Shown in pieces: positions 37,001 to 49,100 of a stretch of DNA of 64,000 nt (position 1 is its first letter; every line of letters starts with the position of its first letter). The notes below the pieces were generated by a model. That model was not told where the DNA came from. It ran no database searches and saw nothing but the letters and a program-made list of their open reading frames with translations. Source of the stretch: Phoronis australis (lineage: Eukaryota; Phoronida; Phoronidae); assembly GCA_002633005.1 (NCBI GenBank), contig NMRA01000598.1:6198-70197 (forward strand). The letters are read 5' to 3'. Both the position numbers and the translations under genes were made by a program.

Positions 37001-40000
37001 CAAGATACCGAGTCGAGACCTCGCTTTAATGAGACCCAGCAATTTTTCACAACTCTTCCCATGGAGATCAGGTGATGCACATGAGACAACAACCCATGAA
37101 ACAACAACCTGTGTAAAACTGGACACCTTTTTCACCATACAGTTGTCCACGTACAACCACCAATGTTGATGCCTGTAATTTGTTCTTCCAGCACTGCCCA
37201 GGGACCTGCCCAACCACTGAGACCCCAAGGGCCCATGCGGACACCGCTGAGATTTGCCCAGTCTGTGCCCATGCAAGTCACCCCTGGTATAGGTGAGTTG
37301 TAAACTTGTTAATATACACCTGCAGTTTTTTACGTTTAACATCGCCTGCTTATTGGTTACAGAAACATATTTGCCATGCTCGCGATTGGCATGTTGTGAT
37401 CAAGCCAGATTTTGGAATGTTTTAAAAATCTGAACCTGTACGACATGACGGCAAAAAATTAAAGATCTAATATCAGGGACAAAAGTAAATTCAATTAGCA
37501 TTGTATTGAGGAAATTCTTTGACTTGTTCAAGGCATCTCTTGGAATTGTGAAACATCACCCAGTCTGTTCACATTACTGTAGCATTTGACCTTTTTACGG
37601 ATAGTGAAAATCTACGCTTGCGCCTCGAAGAGCATAGATTTGTAGGATTCGAGTCATTCAATCCTTAATCAACAAAGTGTCTTATTAGTAAGCTGGCAGT
37701 TAATATTGGACAGATGTTACCCAGTACTAAATAGCATTTACTCCTATTGATAATGAACTGAACTAACACTGGCTGCTTGAAATACAACTAAAGTGAAGCA
37801 ATGTCTACAAATTACATAATACTTCCAAGGTGTTGCATTTCCACCATGCTTCATACGACGTCCCATGTTACCCATAAAAACGTCAATTCTTGTTTTACTC
37901 TTGAACCCAATGTTATACGTCACAACTGTACGTCAGATCCTGTTCTTTTACCTTGTTAGGTGTGCCGTCTTGTGTGGGCTATTGCTTCATCCTGCTTATT
38001 TTCAATGGCATTGCTTGTGATTGTAAAAGCTATGTTCATAAGTTAGACATTCGATTGATTATGTTGCTTAATGTGCAATACCTGTGTACTTGACCTCAAA
38101 CTCCAGCTTCATTTGGATAGTTCCGTACTTATGTCCTCAACTTTGGTAAAATTTCCCCAGTTCAGGACTAAGTATGGCCGACAACTGAAATTTTAATTGA
38201 ATTCCCATTTTTCTGCAAGTTTTGTACCACAGCTACAAACAAACAAAGTATTAACAAAGTGTGGGCATTCACAATAATGTTGTAAGTCCTCGAACTTGGT
38301 GACATTTTGCCACACTTTATGTTGTGGTAACTTCAGTCCACTACACATTGGATCGTGTGTTGCACTTGACCGCCTGCCAGTCACTAAATAGAATGTGTCC
38401 AGGGCACTGGGTCTATAGTCCTTGGTTATCCGTGATAATGGAAAATAGACGGAATTCATGAAACCAAGCTTCTTTCTCGGAATTAAAGATTTCGAAAAGC
38501 ATACACATATTTCAGTAGCAGAGACCGTAATCCTAATATTTTTGTTTTTATTACTGAATATTAAGAATCTAATCGATCAAATTCGACAAGTCTGGCCATA
38601 AATCAATTAGGTGTCATTTTGCAGAAAACGCATTCAAGTAGTTGTTTATTCTTTCTGAAGGTGGCACTTTTTCTGGTTTTGAAAAACAATAAAATGCCGT
38701 GCAGCAAGGTATCAGTAAAATGGAGCCGAGGCATAACTCAGCCGAAAATTTAAAGTAAATTCCAAGACCATTCTTTTGTTATTTTCTCATTGTTTTTGAA
38801 AACCAAGGTCTCTGTGGGCCTAATCTCTTAACACAGCATGCAGCTCAAAAATTGACTTACTGCATGACACACTTCTTATCAAGTTACAAACAGTTGTACT
38901 CAATTCATGCAGCGTGATTGATTTTGTTTCAATTGTGTGTCTTGTCTCGATTTGGCGTTTTGATCCTGAGACCCAGAAGTTGAAAGGGTAGATTGAACTC
39001 CATTATAATGTGCATCGCATTTTCTTATGAGTACCCCTAGTAACCCCAGTCGTGTCAGAGTGTGTGTCCGTAACAAGCGTGTATGTGACTGGATCTTAAC
39101 ATTGCTTGCTTGCTGTTGTCTGTAGGTCTCGCCTTCACTGACAGCCCGGTAGCACCCGTGTTTCAAACGCCTGGCATCAAGCAGATCCGTAAACAGCGGT
39201 TGCCCTCGCCCCCTGCTAAACCCATCTCCCTGCAGCTGACTGAGGACACCGCTGAGGACAGTCCCATACCTCCAGTGCTGCAAACTCCAGGTAGTTGATG
39301 CTTTCTTCCCAATGAAGAGCTTGAAATTCACTAGATGGCGCCAGTGAAGGGGCAGTCCTACCTGTTTATGTTCATGATTTGAATTACCAGAGTTTGAGTG
39401 ACTCAGTTCTGAGAAGCTTGGAAGTCTACTGAATGGCACATATGAATTTTTGCGTCTACCTGTTTAAGTGCATGAATTCAGGCTGTCAGATGGAACCCCT
39501 ATTTCACCAGTGCCCTTATGCTAATGAAGAGCTTTCTGTTTTCTTACTGTTGATAAAACAAAATTAGGGCCTTTTTGTTCAATGCCCAACTAATATTAGC
39601 CCTTTTTGTTGGTTTTGATTTTCTTTGTCTAAAAGTAGCCTCATCCATGCTCAGTACTGCTTTTCGTGAGGCCCTGAACGCATTTCCACCACATTTACTC
39701 CTTTTCCACGTGGGACCTCAACATATTTACACTACATTCTCTTCCTTTCCATGAGGGCTCTCAACATATTCACACCACATTCACGCCGTGTCCATGAGGC
39801 CCCTCAGCACATTCACGCCACATTCACTAGTTTAAATGAGGCCCTCAACACATTCACGCCACATTCACTCCGTTTCCATGAGGCCCCTCAGCACATTCAC
39901 GCCACATTCACGCCGTGTCCATGAGGCCCCTCAGCACATTCACGCCACATTCACTAGTTTAAATGAGGCCCTCAGCACATTCACGCCACAGCCACTTTCC

Positions 40001-43000
40001 ATGATGCCCTCACCATACACCTCGCTCACTTGCTTTCCACGAGGGCCCAGCACTCATTCACACCAAGTTCACCACTTTCCATGTGGGCCCAGCACTCATT
40101 TTCGACATGTTACTGCCCCATTCACTCTTTTGAGCACTCAAGTTGCTACTGAGCATGTGCAGGGATGCAATAAAGATTTAGTGCAATCATCATAGTCTGC
40201 TCAAACAGATCCAATAACATCACAGACATTAGTAAAATTGATCCTTATGCCAGGACCCTGAGGCCTCTTATTTACTACTTAAACTGTTAGATCCAATTAA
40301 CTCGCCCTGTCAAGGCAACATATTCCCAGTTCTGAAACATTAAGATGTTAAAAGCGGTGCCATGCCACACAGGAGAAACTCTTGTGTGTTACCGGAAAAA
40401 GGTGATCGGACAAAAACAGCGTCACTGCTGCTACTAACAAGTGTTTATCCACAATCACTCTCACAAGAAGGTGGTTATTGTTGTAGAGCACAACTAGTCT
40501 TGACTAGAAAAGGATTTTGATGAGACGGAAATCTTGAATTTGAGTCTGAATTTGGAGATTGAATCCAGCTTGGACTCCCAGGTCATCCATGCATGCACGT
40601 AGCAACTACATAAAAGAGAGCGCGGAAAAATATTGGATACGCAGTAGAGTAATGTTTGTATGGAATAGGTGATTTAACATGTTTGAGTAATGTTCGATCA
40701 AAATTAGTGGCGCTCATGAATTACTGCCGATGATCCTTGCCACAAATAACATTGCACACGTAGATGCACATTTTCACTGTGTATATTTATCATGCGCAGA
40801 CCCGCACACCGCAAAGATCAGTCGGCCATTCCTTGTTGCTTTTATCAATCCCAGTAGGCATTGTGCTGACTAATATTCGGACATGTGCAATCGTTAAACC
40901 GATTTGGCTGCAGCTCCGCTATTCTACTGTGCTCTAGTGACAAGTATAATTAAATTATTTTTTGTCATGTTGTCACCAACTTATCTGTGATCTAACGGGT
41001 CTTTACTGGGTGACTCTTGACCCACAATGCATTTGAAAAAAGACAACAGTCCTGTGAATGAAGTTCCCTAAATTTCTAATAAAAGGCGCACTTGTGATTT
41101 ATAAAGCAATTTCTGAAATCATCTTGCGTTTGTCTAACATAACATAACGACTTAGAATATAACTGACTTCATAATGGTAAACAGTGGATCTTGTATTTTT
41201 GGACTCATTCTGTTAAAATGTAAAATTGTTGAAGAATAATTTGGCAATAGAGTACAGCCTGAAAATTTTCAATTGTTTATGACTTGGATATGTTGATGTG
41301 TCAGGTATCAGGCAGATAAAGAAGATGATCCCTGACAAGCCAATAAATGCCAACCCTGCCCACGTGGCCCCTGTGAGTGCAAGCCTGAACACACCAGAAG
41401 CCCCGGACGTAACTATTAGATTTGAGGTTTGTCAGCTTCTTATGGAATCAATGACAAGTTGAAATTTGTATTGAATGTACATGAATTATTGTCAGCTGAA
41501 TATTACAAAAAAAAGGTTTAGGGTGGATGTGAACTTTGGAATTGGCGGCATTGGTCACCTATTCTGTCCATCTGTGTTTATCATTGATGTAACAGAGAGA
41601 ATTTTATTATAGATTGAGATGTTTAACTTCAATCGGCATTTTTTTTGCAGTCAGTTACATGTTCATGTTAAAATTGTCGAATCAAAATCCGTTTCTTTTT
41701 TCATTAATAACTGGATTACTGAATTTAAAAATGAACAAAGTTTTGTTACAGAAATGAAAATATATGAGTTCACAATTCCATAAGGTTTTTAGTTGCATAG
41801 AAGATTCGTTTCTGTAATAACTAAGTATGGTATAATTTAGGATACAATATGGGAGACACGTGACGTATTATTTTCTCTTCAAAAAGTAAAATTGGTGCTG
41901 TGCCATGTTCCGGTCCTCAGCAATAGCAACTAGACCTTTAAAGGACAATTTGGCAGTTATTTTTGTGTGAATTGGTGAATTTTTGCCTCAATATTATCAC
42001 TTGCAGTAGTGTATAAACATTTCTTGGTATGTATTGTATTTTGTCTTCATTTTCTGAAAAAAATTAATATAACAAACCTGTGACAAAAACTGAAGCCCAC
42101 ATTAAACAATAACGTTGCAAACCATTTCAGCCTTTTCCATGTAAACCACCACTACTGTAATTTCTAACGGGTGAAATGTATATAGAAATGTCTGATCAAG
42201 CTGCTTCAGTTTTAGAACTTGTGAGTTGTGTTACAACATATGCCAACAGTAATGGGACAAGGCGCTGTTTCTCTATGGCAACTGTCAATTCCGCCAACTG
42301 CAAATGCAATCTTTGTAATAAAATCCAAACTATGGTAAAAAATATTTATTTTGAGACGCAATATGGCAGACACGTGAAATCTGTTTCTTTATGTTTCTCA
42401 AACAAAATGACCTGGAAATATTCCTTTCCTCTCAGCATACTTAATACAGTACATTTTTGGAGAACTTTCAGCAAAACAAAATTAAAAATGCCAATTTTAG
42501 CCGTTACTTTAATCCCAAATTATAAAGTTTTAGCCTTTCCACGATGTCAACTTTGTGGTTAATTCCCCGTCGTTCCTCGTCATGGCTGCCGGTTACAATG
42601 ACGAATTCCTCTTGAGTTTGAGCCATTTTGGGAAGGAATTTCTGGTCGTTTTGTCTTAATTACATTTCGTGACCTTACTGGTCAATATAGTGTTAAATTT
42701 TGTATCTGTGCAATAGTTGTTTGTAAATTGAAAGTAGCGTTCATGGGATTACTCTAAGAGTCTAAGTTTTGGACAAAAAATGACTAGAATAGCCATTTTC
42801 TATTATTCATAGACTTACTGCATCAATGCTGAATGGTATAAATTCTACCAAATGTTTTGAAGCTACTGCTACCTATACAAACCATGCTAAAAATTAAGTA
42901 AAATTTCCTGAAAATTTCTTTTTGGCGAGAGATTTGACAAAACAAAATTTGACATGTCCTCTATATTGTGTCCCGAAAAAACATTTTTTTCAGTAATACA

Positions 43001-44663
43001 AAATATAATGGAACTGTTTGCCTCTTGCAACCCTCTTTACTCCAGAACCTAACCGGCACGATGGCCACCATAGGTCAAGCAGACGGTTCCTACATGGTGC
43101 CACCACAAGCACCACAGCTCCTTTCTGACCCCACCAGCATGCCAGAGCCCGTCGCCCCGGTGACGCTGTCTGAGACAATCGTACAACCAAGCACGCCAGA
43201 GTCGCTGGCCAGTAAACTGAACTTGGACGAGCTCAGCTCGCCGACCATGCCACAGCTGACTGGAGTGTACAACTTCAACACTTACTCCCTGACTGAGAAT
43301 ACCGACCTGGACCAACCAAAAGAGACTCCAGAAGAGACACGGCTGACAGAGACATCTGGTGTAAAACAGTATGTGTATATGCTGGCTTATTGACATAGTT
43401 CTGGTGGAGTATTTGAGAAAAAGCCAAGAGTCTAGAAGAAATGTATGAGCAAAAAATCTTTTCGTATGGGTTTTATTTCCTTTGTCACTACCCTCAAAAA
43501 TATTTATGTGTAACGCTTGAATACAGCTGTTCCAATACAAGACTGTTTTGTGGAAAAAGCGTTCGTGATATAAGAATTGCAGTGCATGAAAAAGGAGCAA
43601 GTTTGACGAAAAATAATTTTTTACCAAACGCCAAAAATTCTGATATTCAGTATGTCATTGGAGTTTGTGCATGAAGAAGCCTGACAGCCCAGTGAACAGT
43701 CTATTTTTGAATGCTCTTTACTTTGTAGAATTTCCCCCATCACATGCGATGAGTACTGTAACCAGGTAGACTACATTCAGCGTCAGTTGTCGATGGAGTA
43801 TGCCAACCTTGTCATTTACAAGATCAATGAGTTTGTCACTAACAAGTGTACAGGTCGGTATTTGAAGTTTTCTGTGGCGTAGACTAAAATCTTTGTTGTG
43901 TGGTAGTAACTGTGTGCTATATGGACAAAACACTACACTTCTCTAATCTATGTTTATTCAGAACTGTGGATTATTATATTCTGAGGATCCTAGCTTGATA
44001 TTATGCAGGTAAAAGAAATATAACTATTCCATTGCAGGGGTGTTGAGGGTTCCATCTCTTCAACAAACTTCTCAAATTCTTTTTAAACACTCCACCTAGT
44101 CAACGCCATTTCATTTTTCTTTTTTGTTATCCCGTGTCATTGTAATAAGATGCAAACCATCAAATACATCTAAGTTTGGGACTACGACTCCCAGCTGAGG
44201 GGGAGAGGTTGCACATAATTGAACCCTTGAGAAAGGTTGTAAGCAACATTTGATAGACAAATTGAGTAATTAACTCAAGAGTTAGAGACATTGTAGCGAA
44301 ATGCAAAACAAAAAAATTATTCAAAGTTGGTAACACATGAGCAAGTATACTTAGCTTTCGTTTGTAGTGATACTGTTATATTCAATGTAATTGTGCTTTG
44401 AAGTTATGTTTGTAAATTTCTTTTAAATGTCATTTTTCACACCAGACAGATTTCTTTGTAAGATAGGTACATGATTGTGTATTCAGTTGTGCGCTAAATG
44501 CATTGTTATAGATGGTTTTGAGGAAGCTGCGTTCACAGAGACAGAACTGAAGGTGGACATAGGGCTGGGATACAAGACTAAAGCTATGTTGCTGCTGCTG
44601 ACTAGACTGCAGAGAGTTCACTGTACCAAGGCTCGTGGACTTGACGTGTATTGGATACTGTGA
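34086..44663 (+). CDS. SKA3: Spindle and kinetochore-associated protein 3
   Basis: Ten exons join in frame: 34086-34256, 35358-35520, 35839-35953, 36491-36664, 37192-37292, 39126-39290, 41305-41426, 43046-43368, 43729-43853, 44512-44663, giving 536 residues. All borders are GT-AG; the exon 3 donor (CT/GTATCC) is the weakest. SKA3 forms the SKA complex with SKA1 and SKA2 at the outer kinetochore and stabilises spindle attachment. Matches to vertebrate SKA3: LKRLASTIERERETLQSAL (residues 11-29) in the N-terminal helical bundle, SYLQHYGYTPHA (about 95-106), TPTLADFGIS (170-179), and SPVAPVFQTPGIKQI (about 247-261). The middle is disordered and holds about ten Ser/Thr-Pro sites, the Cdk1 target type that in human SKA3 mediates Ndc80 binding. 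Residues 446-536 form an extra C-terminal domain that looks like the winged helix of SKA1; human SKA3 (412 aa) lacks it. Confidence 0.9.
36358..36392. repeat. (AAT)n/(AAC)n microsatellite in SKA3 intron 3
   Basis: A run of ataataataacaataacaat-type triplets about 100 bp upstream of SKA3 exon 4. Confidence 0.85.
39660..40125. repeat. Degenerate tandem array in SKA3 intron 6
   Basis: Units of roughly 45-60 bp contain CCATGAGGCCC(CT)CA, CACATTCACGCCACATTCAC and often TAGTTTAAATG. The best conserved units are at 39790-39985. The long open frame at 39836-40195 comes from the repeat (HSRHIHS-like peptides) and is not a gene. Confidence 0.88.
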
Positions 44664-44958
44664 GCGGCTAACGTGAGATCCTTGTGATAGAGAAGATGGA
44701 AGCAAAGCAAGATTTATGGATTCGACATGTAGTCTACTTGTACAGTGAATGCCAAAAGTAATGGAACACGAAGTAGGACTGCACTATGGAAATTGATAGA
44801 GACCCCATTTATGAGCTGTTTATTGTTATTTCAAATTAAGCCTGTTTCTTCGCAACACCTGTCTGAAGTATGACCATAGTATCCCATGTCATTCTATAGT
44901 CTATGATTCACAATGATTCAATAATAATAACTTATTCATAATTCGATGTTGTATTAGT

Positions 44959-44964
44959 TTTATT
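44959..44964 (-). promoter_or_regulatory. Likely poly(A) signal of TMCO4
   Basis: TTTATT on the plus strand is AATAAA for the minus-strand gene, 1160 bp after its stop codon. I saw no perfect hexamer closer. It lies left of the SKA3 signal, so the two transcripts would overlap. Confidence 0.4.
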
Positions 44965-45078
44965 GCACAATGCACAGTATGTTGAATTATTCTTATACAT
45001 GAAAATACTGAGCTGACACACCTCTCGCAACAGTCAAGGTATAATATCATTTTGAGATTTTTATCACAATCTGAAAAA

Positions 45079-45084
45079 AATAAA
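45079..45084 (+). promoter_or_regulatory. Likely poly(A) signal of SKA3
   Basis: AATAAA 416 bp after the SKA3 stop codon, the first perfect hexamer seen in that direction. Confidence 0.45.
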
Positions 45085-45370
45085 TATGTTAAATGATTAC
45101 AAAATCAATAGGACTAATTCTTGCCAAAAATAATCTTCTAAATGGGTAACTATGTAGTTCAAAATCGCAAAATGAAAGAAATTAGTCTTAAAAAGACTTG
45201 GAAGGGGATTCACAGTGATGCTGCTGCAAACATGAATTTCAGACACTGGAAAATCATATTTGATTTAGGGTAAAGCTACATAATTTTTCTTCATTGGTCA
45301 CAAAGTCCCTAAAAGGCATCCTTTCCTCATGACGATAGCATCCAATTCCTCACCTTCACAAAGTATACCA

Positions 45371-45465
45371 AACCCAGAATGCATAATGCCTTATCCCCAC
45401 ACTTGAGCACACTGATAATAGAATGCATAATGCCTTATCCCCACACTTGAGTACACAGACAATAA
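45371..45465. repeat. Direct duplication of about 48 bp
   Basis: GAATGCATAATGCCTTATCC...CACACTTGAG occurs at about 45377 and again at about 45421, with near-identical following bases. It lies in the predicted 3' untranslated region of TMCO4. Confidence 0.9.
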
Positions 45466-46123
45466 TTGACCATAGTGCTCCCTTGTGCAAAACCTGAACA
45501 CAAATGAAAAGTGATGGCAAGACGAGGTGCCCTGCCCAAATGTCTTAATACTTCTCATTTGAATCACTTCTGTGAAGCTCTGGATGGACAAATGAATGCA
45601 AAGCCGTACAACTTCACCTCTTGTTTTATCATCTGACACTCCTCTACCCATGACAAAAACAGCAGATAGCAGTTTCATGAATATGATTGTCACAAACTAT
45701 CAGAATTGTGAAAGTGACAAGTTCTCATGCCAACCTGAATGTAGGTAAGACTGACACCTAGTGAACTTCGAACTACTCTCGTGAGCAAAACTACAAAAAC
45801 AGAATTAAACTTACAAACCAATAGCACACACACATCAAGCAAAACAATTTCATAGTATTCTGGAACTGGACATTTTCTGGGGCCAATTTCCTAAAATGTC
45901 ATGTCACATATTTCACATAATCTAAATGAAGACCTATGAAAATCTATGACTGATCGTAAGCCTCCATTCGAGCTATGCAAAAACAAGTTACAACATTTTA
46001 GCGAAACAGACATCTGGGCTGCCTTTGCCAACAGAATGTTGATACTTTCCGGAATCTACTTGTTACTTTAACAAATACTGCAAGTGTTCCCTTGTACACC
46101 AACACCTAAACCATATGGTATGG

Positions 46124-49100
46124 TTATGCTTGTTTTGTATTACATGTATTTTTCACCTCATGTTTGGGTCTAAGATCTATCTGAGCAAGCTGTTCTGTTA
46201 CATCATCACTAGTAGCACTACCACCAGAGGGCGCATCCGCTATCTCACACCACAACTCCTCACTTGCCTCAGATGCCTCTTCTGTCGTACAGCTATCATG
46301 GGTTACACTCGCACTACTCTGGCAAGACTTAGACTGCACTTTGACTACGTCAGACAGAGTCTTTATACCGACAATCTGAAGTATGTTTTCGATGTTCCTC
46401 ATATAATCCATGTGTCCTTTTATCTGAAACAACCAAAAACTTTGCTTTAGCGCTGGAAAAACTTCAAGAATGCATGACCACCACTATGCATGAACCATTG
46501 AAACCTACGGTCAATATCGTAGAGCGGCATGCATTTACTATGACCAGGGAAGTTGAGGGTTGGGTAATCTTTATCAATTGTAATAATATAAAATACACCA
46601 TAGCACTCTTTGTATGTTCAGTAGATAGAGTAAACATTCGACAATTTCAGCTTCAAATCTTTTTAAACATGACACTCAAAGGTATCCGGTTGACAATTTC
46701 ATCCAAGACTGTTTTTATAATGCCCTAGTAACAAAAAGCGATGTCCAAATAGCCCTAGTAACATAAAGCGATGTCCAAGTAAAGCATGCATAAGTTGGAT
46801 TCAATGCGATCGAGAAGTTTCATCAAAGTACATAAGGTGAGAAGAGCTGAATGAAAAACCCAAACCAACTGCACCATGGAACTCAAGTTAATGCCACCCT
46901 ACCGTAAAATGGATTCGAACCCATTATCTCGGCAGTCGCAGTCCAGCCCCTTGCCACAAGAGCTAAAAGCTCATGTGGCAAGTTGTGGAATATTTGGGCG
47001 TAATACGATCACCAGCCTCAATTTCACTTAATTTTACCGAATGGCTGAAGGCCAACGTCTGGAATCTATGATTCCTAATAAAATCACAAAAAACAATGGA
47101 ATTTTCCACTTTAATTTATAGTTCTGTCAAAGCTGAGAACAGTACCCTACCTAAAATTAGTCTCAAAAATGCATTTTTCCATCCTAAAACCAATTGCGTC
47201 CCTTTAAGCCAAGATCCAACTTTTGTTAGTTTTACTGTATTGGTACACATAAACAGTGGCTGCTCTCACCATGTCCGTGAGATCAATATTCAACATTCGT
47301 CGGTCATGCCATTTCACGGGAGCCAGTCCAGCAATAGAGAATTGCACTGAAGCGGTTCTGTACAGGAACTTGAGTAACCAATCACTCCTGAAATATCCAA
47401 TAAAAGAAACACACATAATTTGACAGCAGCCCCTGTGTCATGACTTCAACGAATTCTCCTTTCAAAAGAAACCCGATAAAAAAACAGTAGTCAGTAGAGG
47501 CCAAGTCGTCAGGCAATGAATCTGAATTTGCAAGGCCAAGGTCGTGAACTTGTCTCCAGATTAACAGTTCAATGCAAAACCACCACTTCATCATGAGATG
47601 GCCTGGGCATCCCCAGGAAGAAAAAATGAAAGCACTAGTAAGCACACCTAAGTTGAGACAATGTTGGAATAGAGTAATGACCTATGGCAGTTGTTATGAT
47701 TCTTGATACAACTGAGCCTATGAGTTGCAAGTACACCAGAATCTGTGTCAAGTGATGTCTATGCACTTCTTTAAAGATTAAGTAGTCACAGCGTATTGAC
47801 ATACAATTTATCAACAAGTGCTCGCGTAGCTAATTTGGCAGTTAGCGAGAACAAGTTTTGACCCGCATCTCGGTATATGACTTAAAAAATTTTAAGAGTA
47901 AATGCCATTAACAAGAGCAATAATGCCAATAATAAGTTTATGTCCTGAAGAAGCAGAGGTATTAAAATAAAAAGCCTAATTTTCTAAAATGAGCACCTAT
48001 CTAAAAAAATGCAACATAACGCCCACGAAATAAACTTAAGCTAAATGAAGATAAATTACCTGCAGTAACCATTGATGATTTTCCCAGCGACAACCTTGGA
48101 CAGAGACTTCCACACCTTCTCATTTCCTGACACTGGAGCTCCCAGTACTATAACATCTTCCACAATACCTTCACACCCTGTATAAGTGAAGGTCACAATG
48201 TCTTCAATCAACAACGACACGAACAACAAAACAAACAGTTCAACCATTTGATATCCCATTCATAAGGCTGCATTTGCACGACTTAGATGCCAACTTTAAT
48301 GACCTTTTTGTAGTGCCCTGGGTGCCAGGTACTAGCAGAACACCTTGAACTACAATCACGTCTACTAAATAAGCATGAGGCATGTATAAAGCAATAAGAT
48401 TGTAGGGATGTAAAATTTCATATTGAAGAAAATCTAATCTTCACTGTCAGATCGTTACATACATGAAAGGATGACATTTGCACACACACTTCTTATTCTA
48501 CACTATACAGGTAGACCACCAGGGGTCGCCACCGGTTGACTGCGTGAAACTTCTTACTTATCCATCACTGAACAGTAAATCCAAATTGTTATACTATTTA
48601 TGAAATATGCACATAGATTTGACTAGTAATTTTGCCTGTTAAAGTTTCAAATGTCAAATGCTTCATATCAGTATCTATCTTGTCTGTCATTACTCTCCGA
48701 GAAATGATAATTTATGTCAATCATACCTTGACTAGAAACATTTCAAAACATCCCCCCCTCACTTAAAATGAGATTGTCGTTGACTAGGCTTTAGACAAGA
48801 ATGCAGCATCTTATTGTTTCACAGGTTGTACAGTCATGTGTTCACGTGGTTAATGACTTCAGATAGCTCTGGAGTCATAAGCGTGAGAGCAATACCTTTT
48901 CGACTCGACATTTCTTCCAAGGCAGAGAATATCACTCGAGCTCCCAGGCTGAAACCAATCAATGTAACGGGTCTTTTACCCTGAAACGACAGAAAATGTA
49001 TAGTGTCACACGCTATCTAAAACAAATTTTGACTGACTGGTCCTTTGACTAAATTACCAGAAAGGTGACAAAAAGACATTGTGAAGTTTGGTAACAAAAT

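Noticed and set aside
38900-39439. 179-codon minus-strand open frame
   Set aside because: It overlaps SKA3 exon 6 on the other strand and has no recognisable domain. The plus-strand exon fits in frame with its neighbours.
39836-40195. 119-codon His-rich open frame
   Set aside because: It is a translation of the minisatellite in SKA3 intron 6, with no conserved domain.
43049-43627. 192-codon minus-strand open frame
   Set aside because: It is antisense to SKA3 exon 8 and runs on into intron 8. The plus-strand reading is supported by splice sites and SKA3 similarity.
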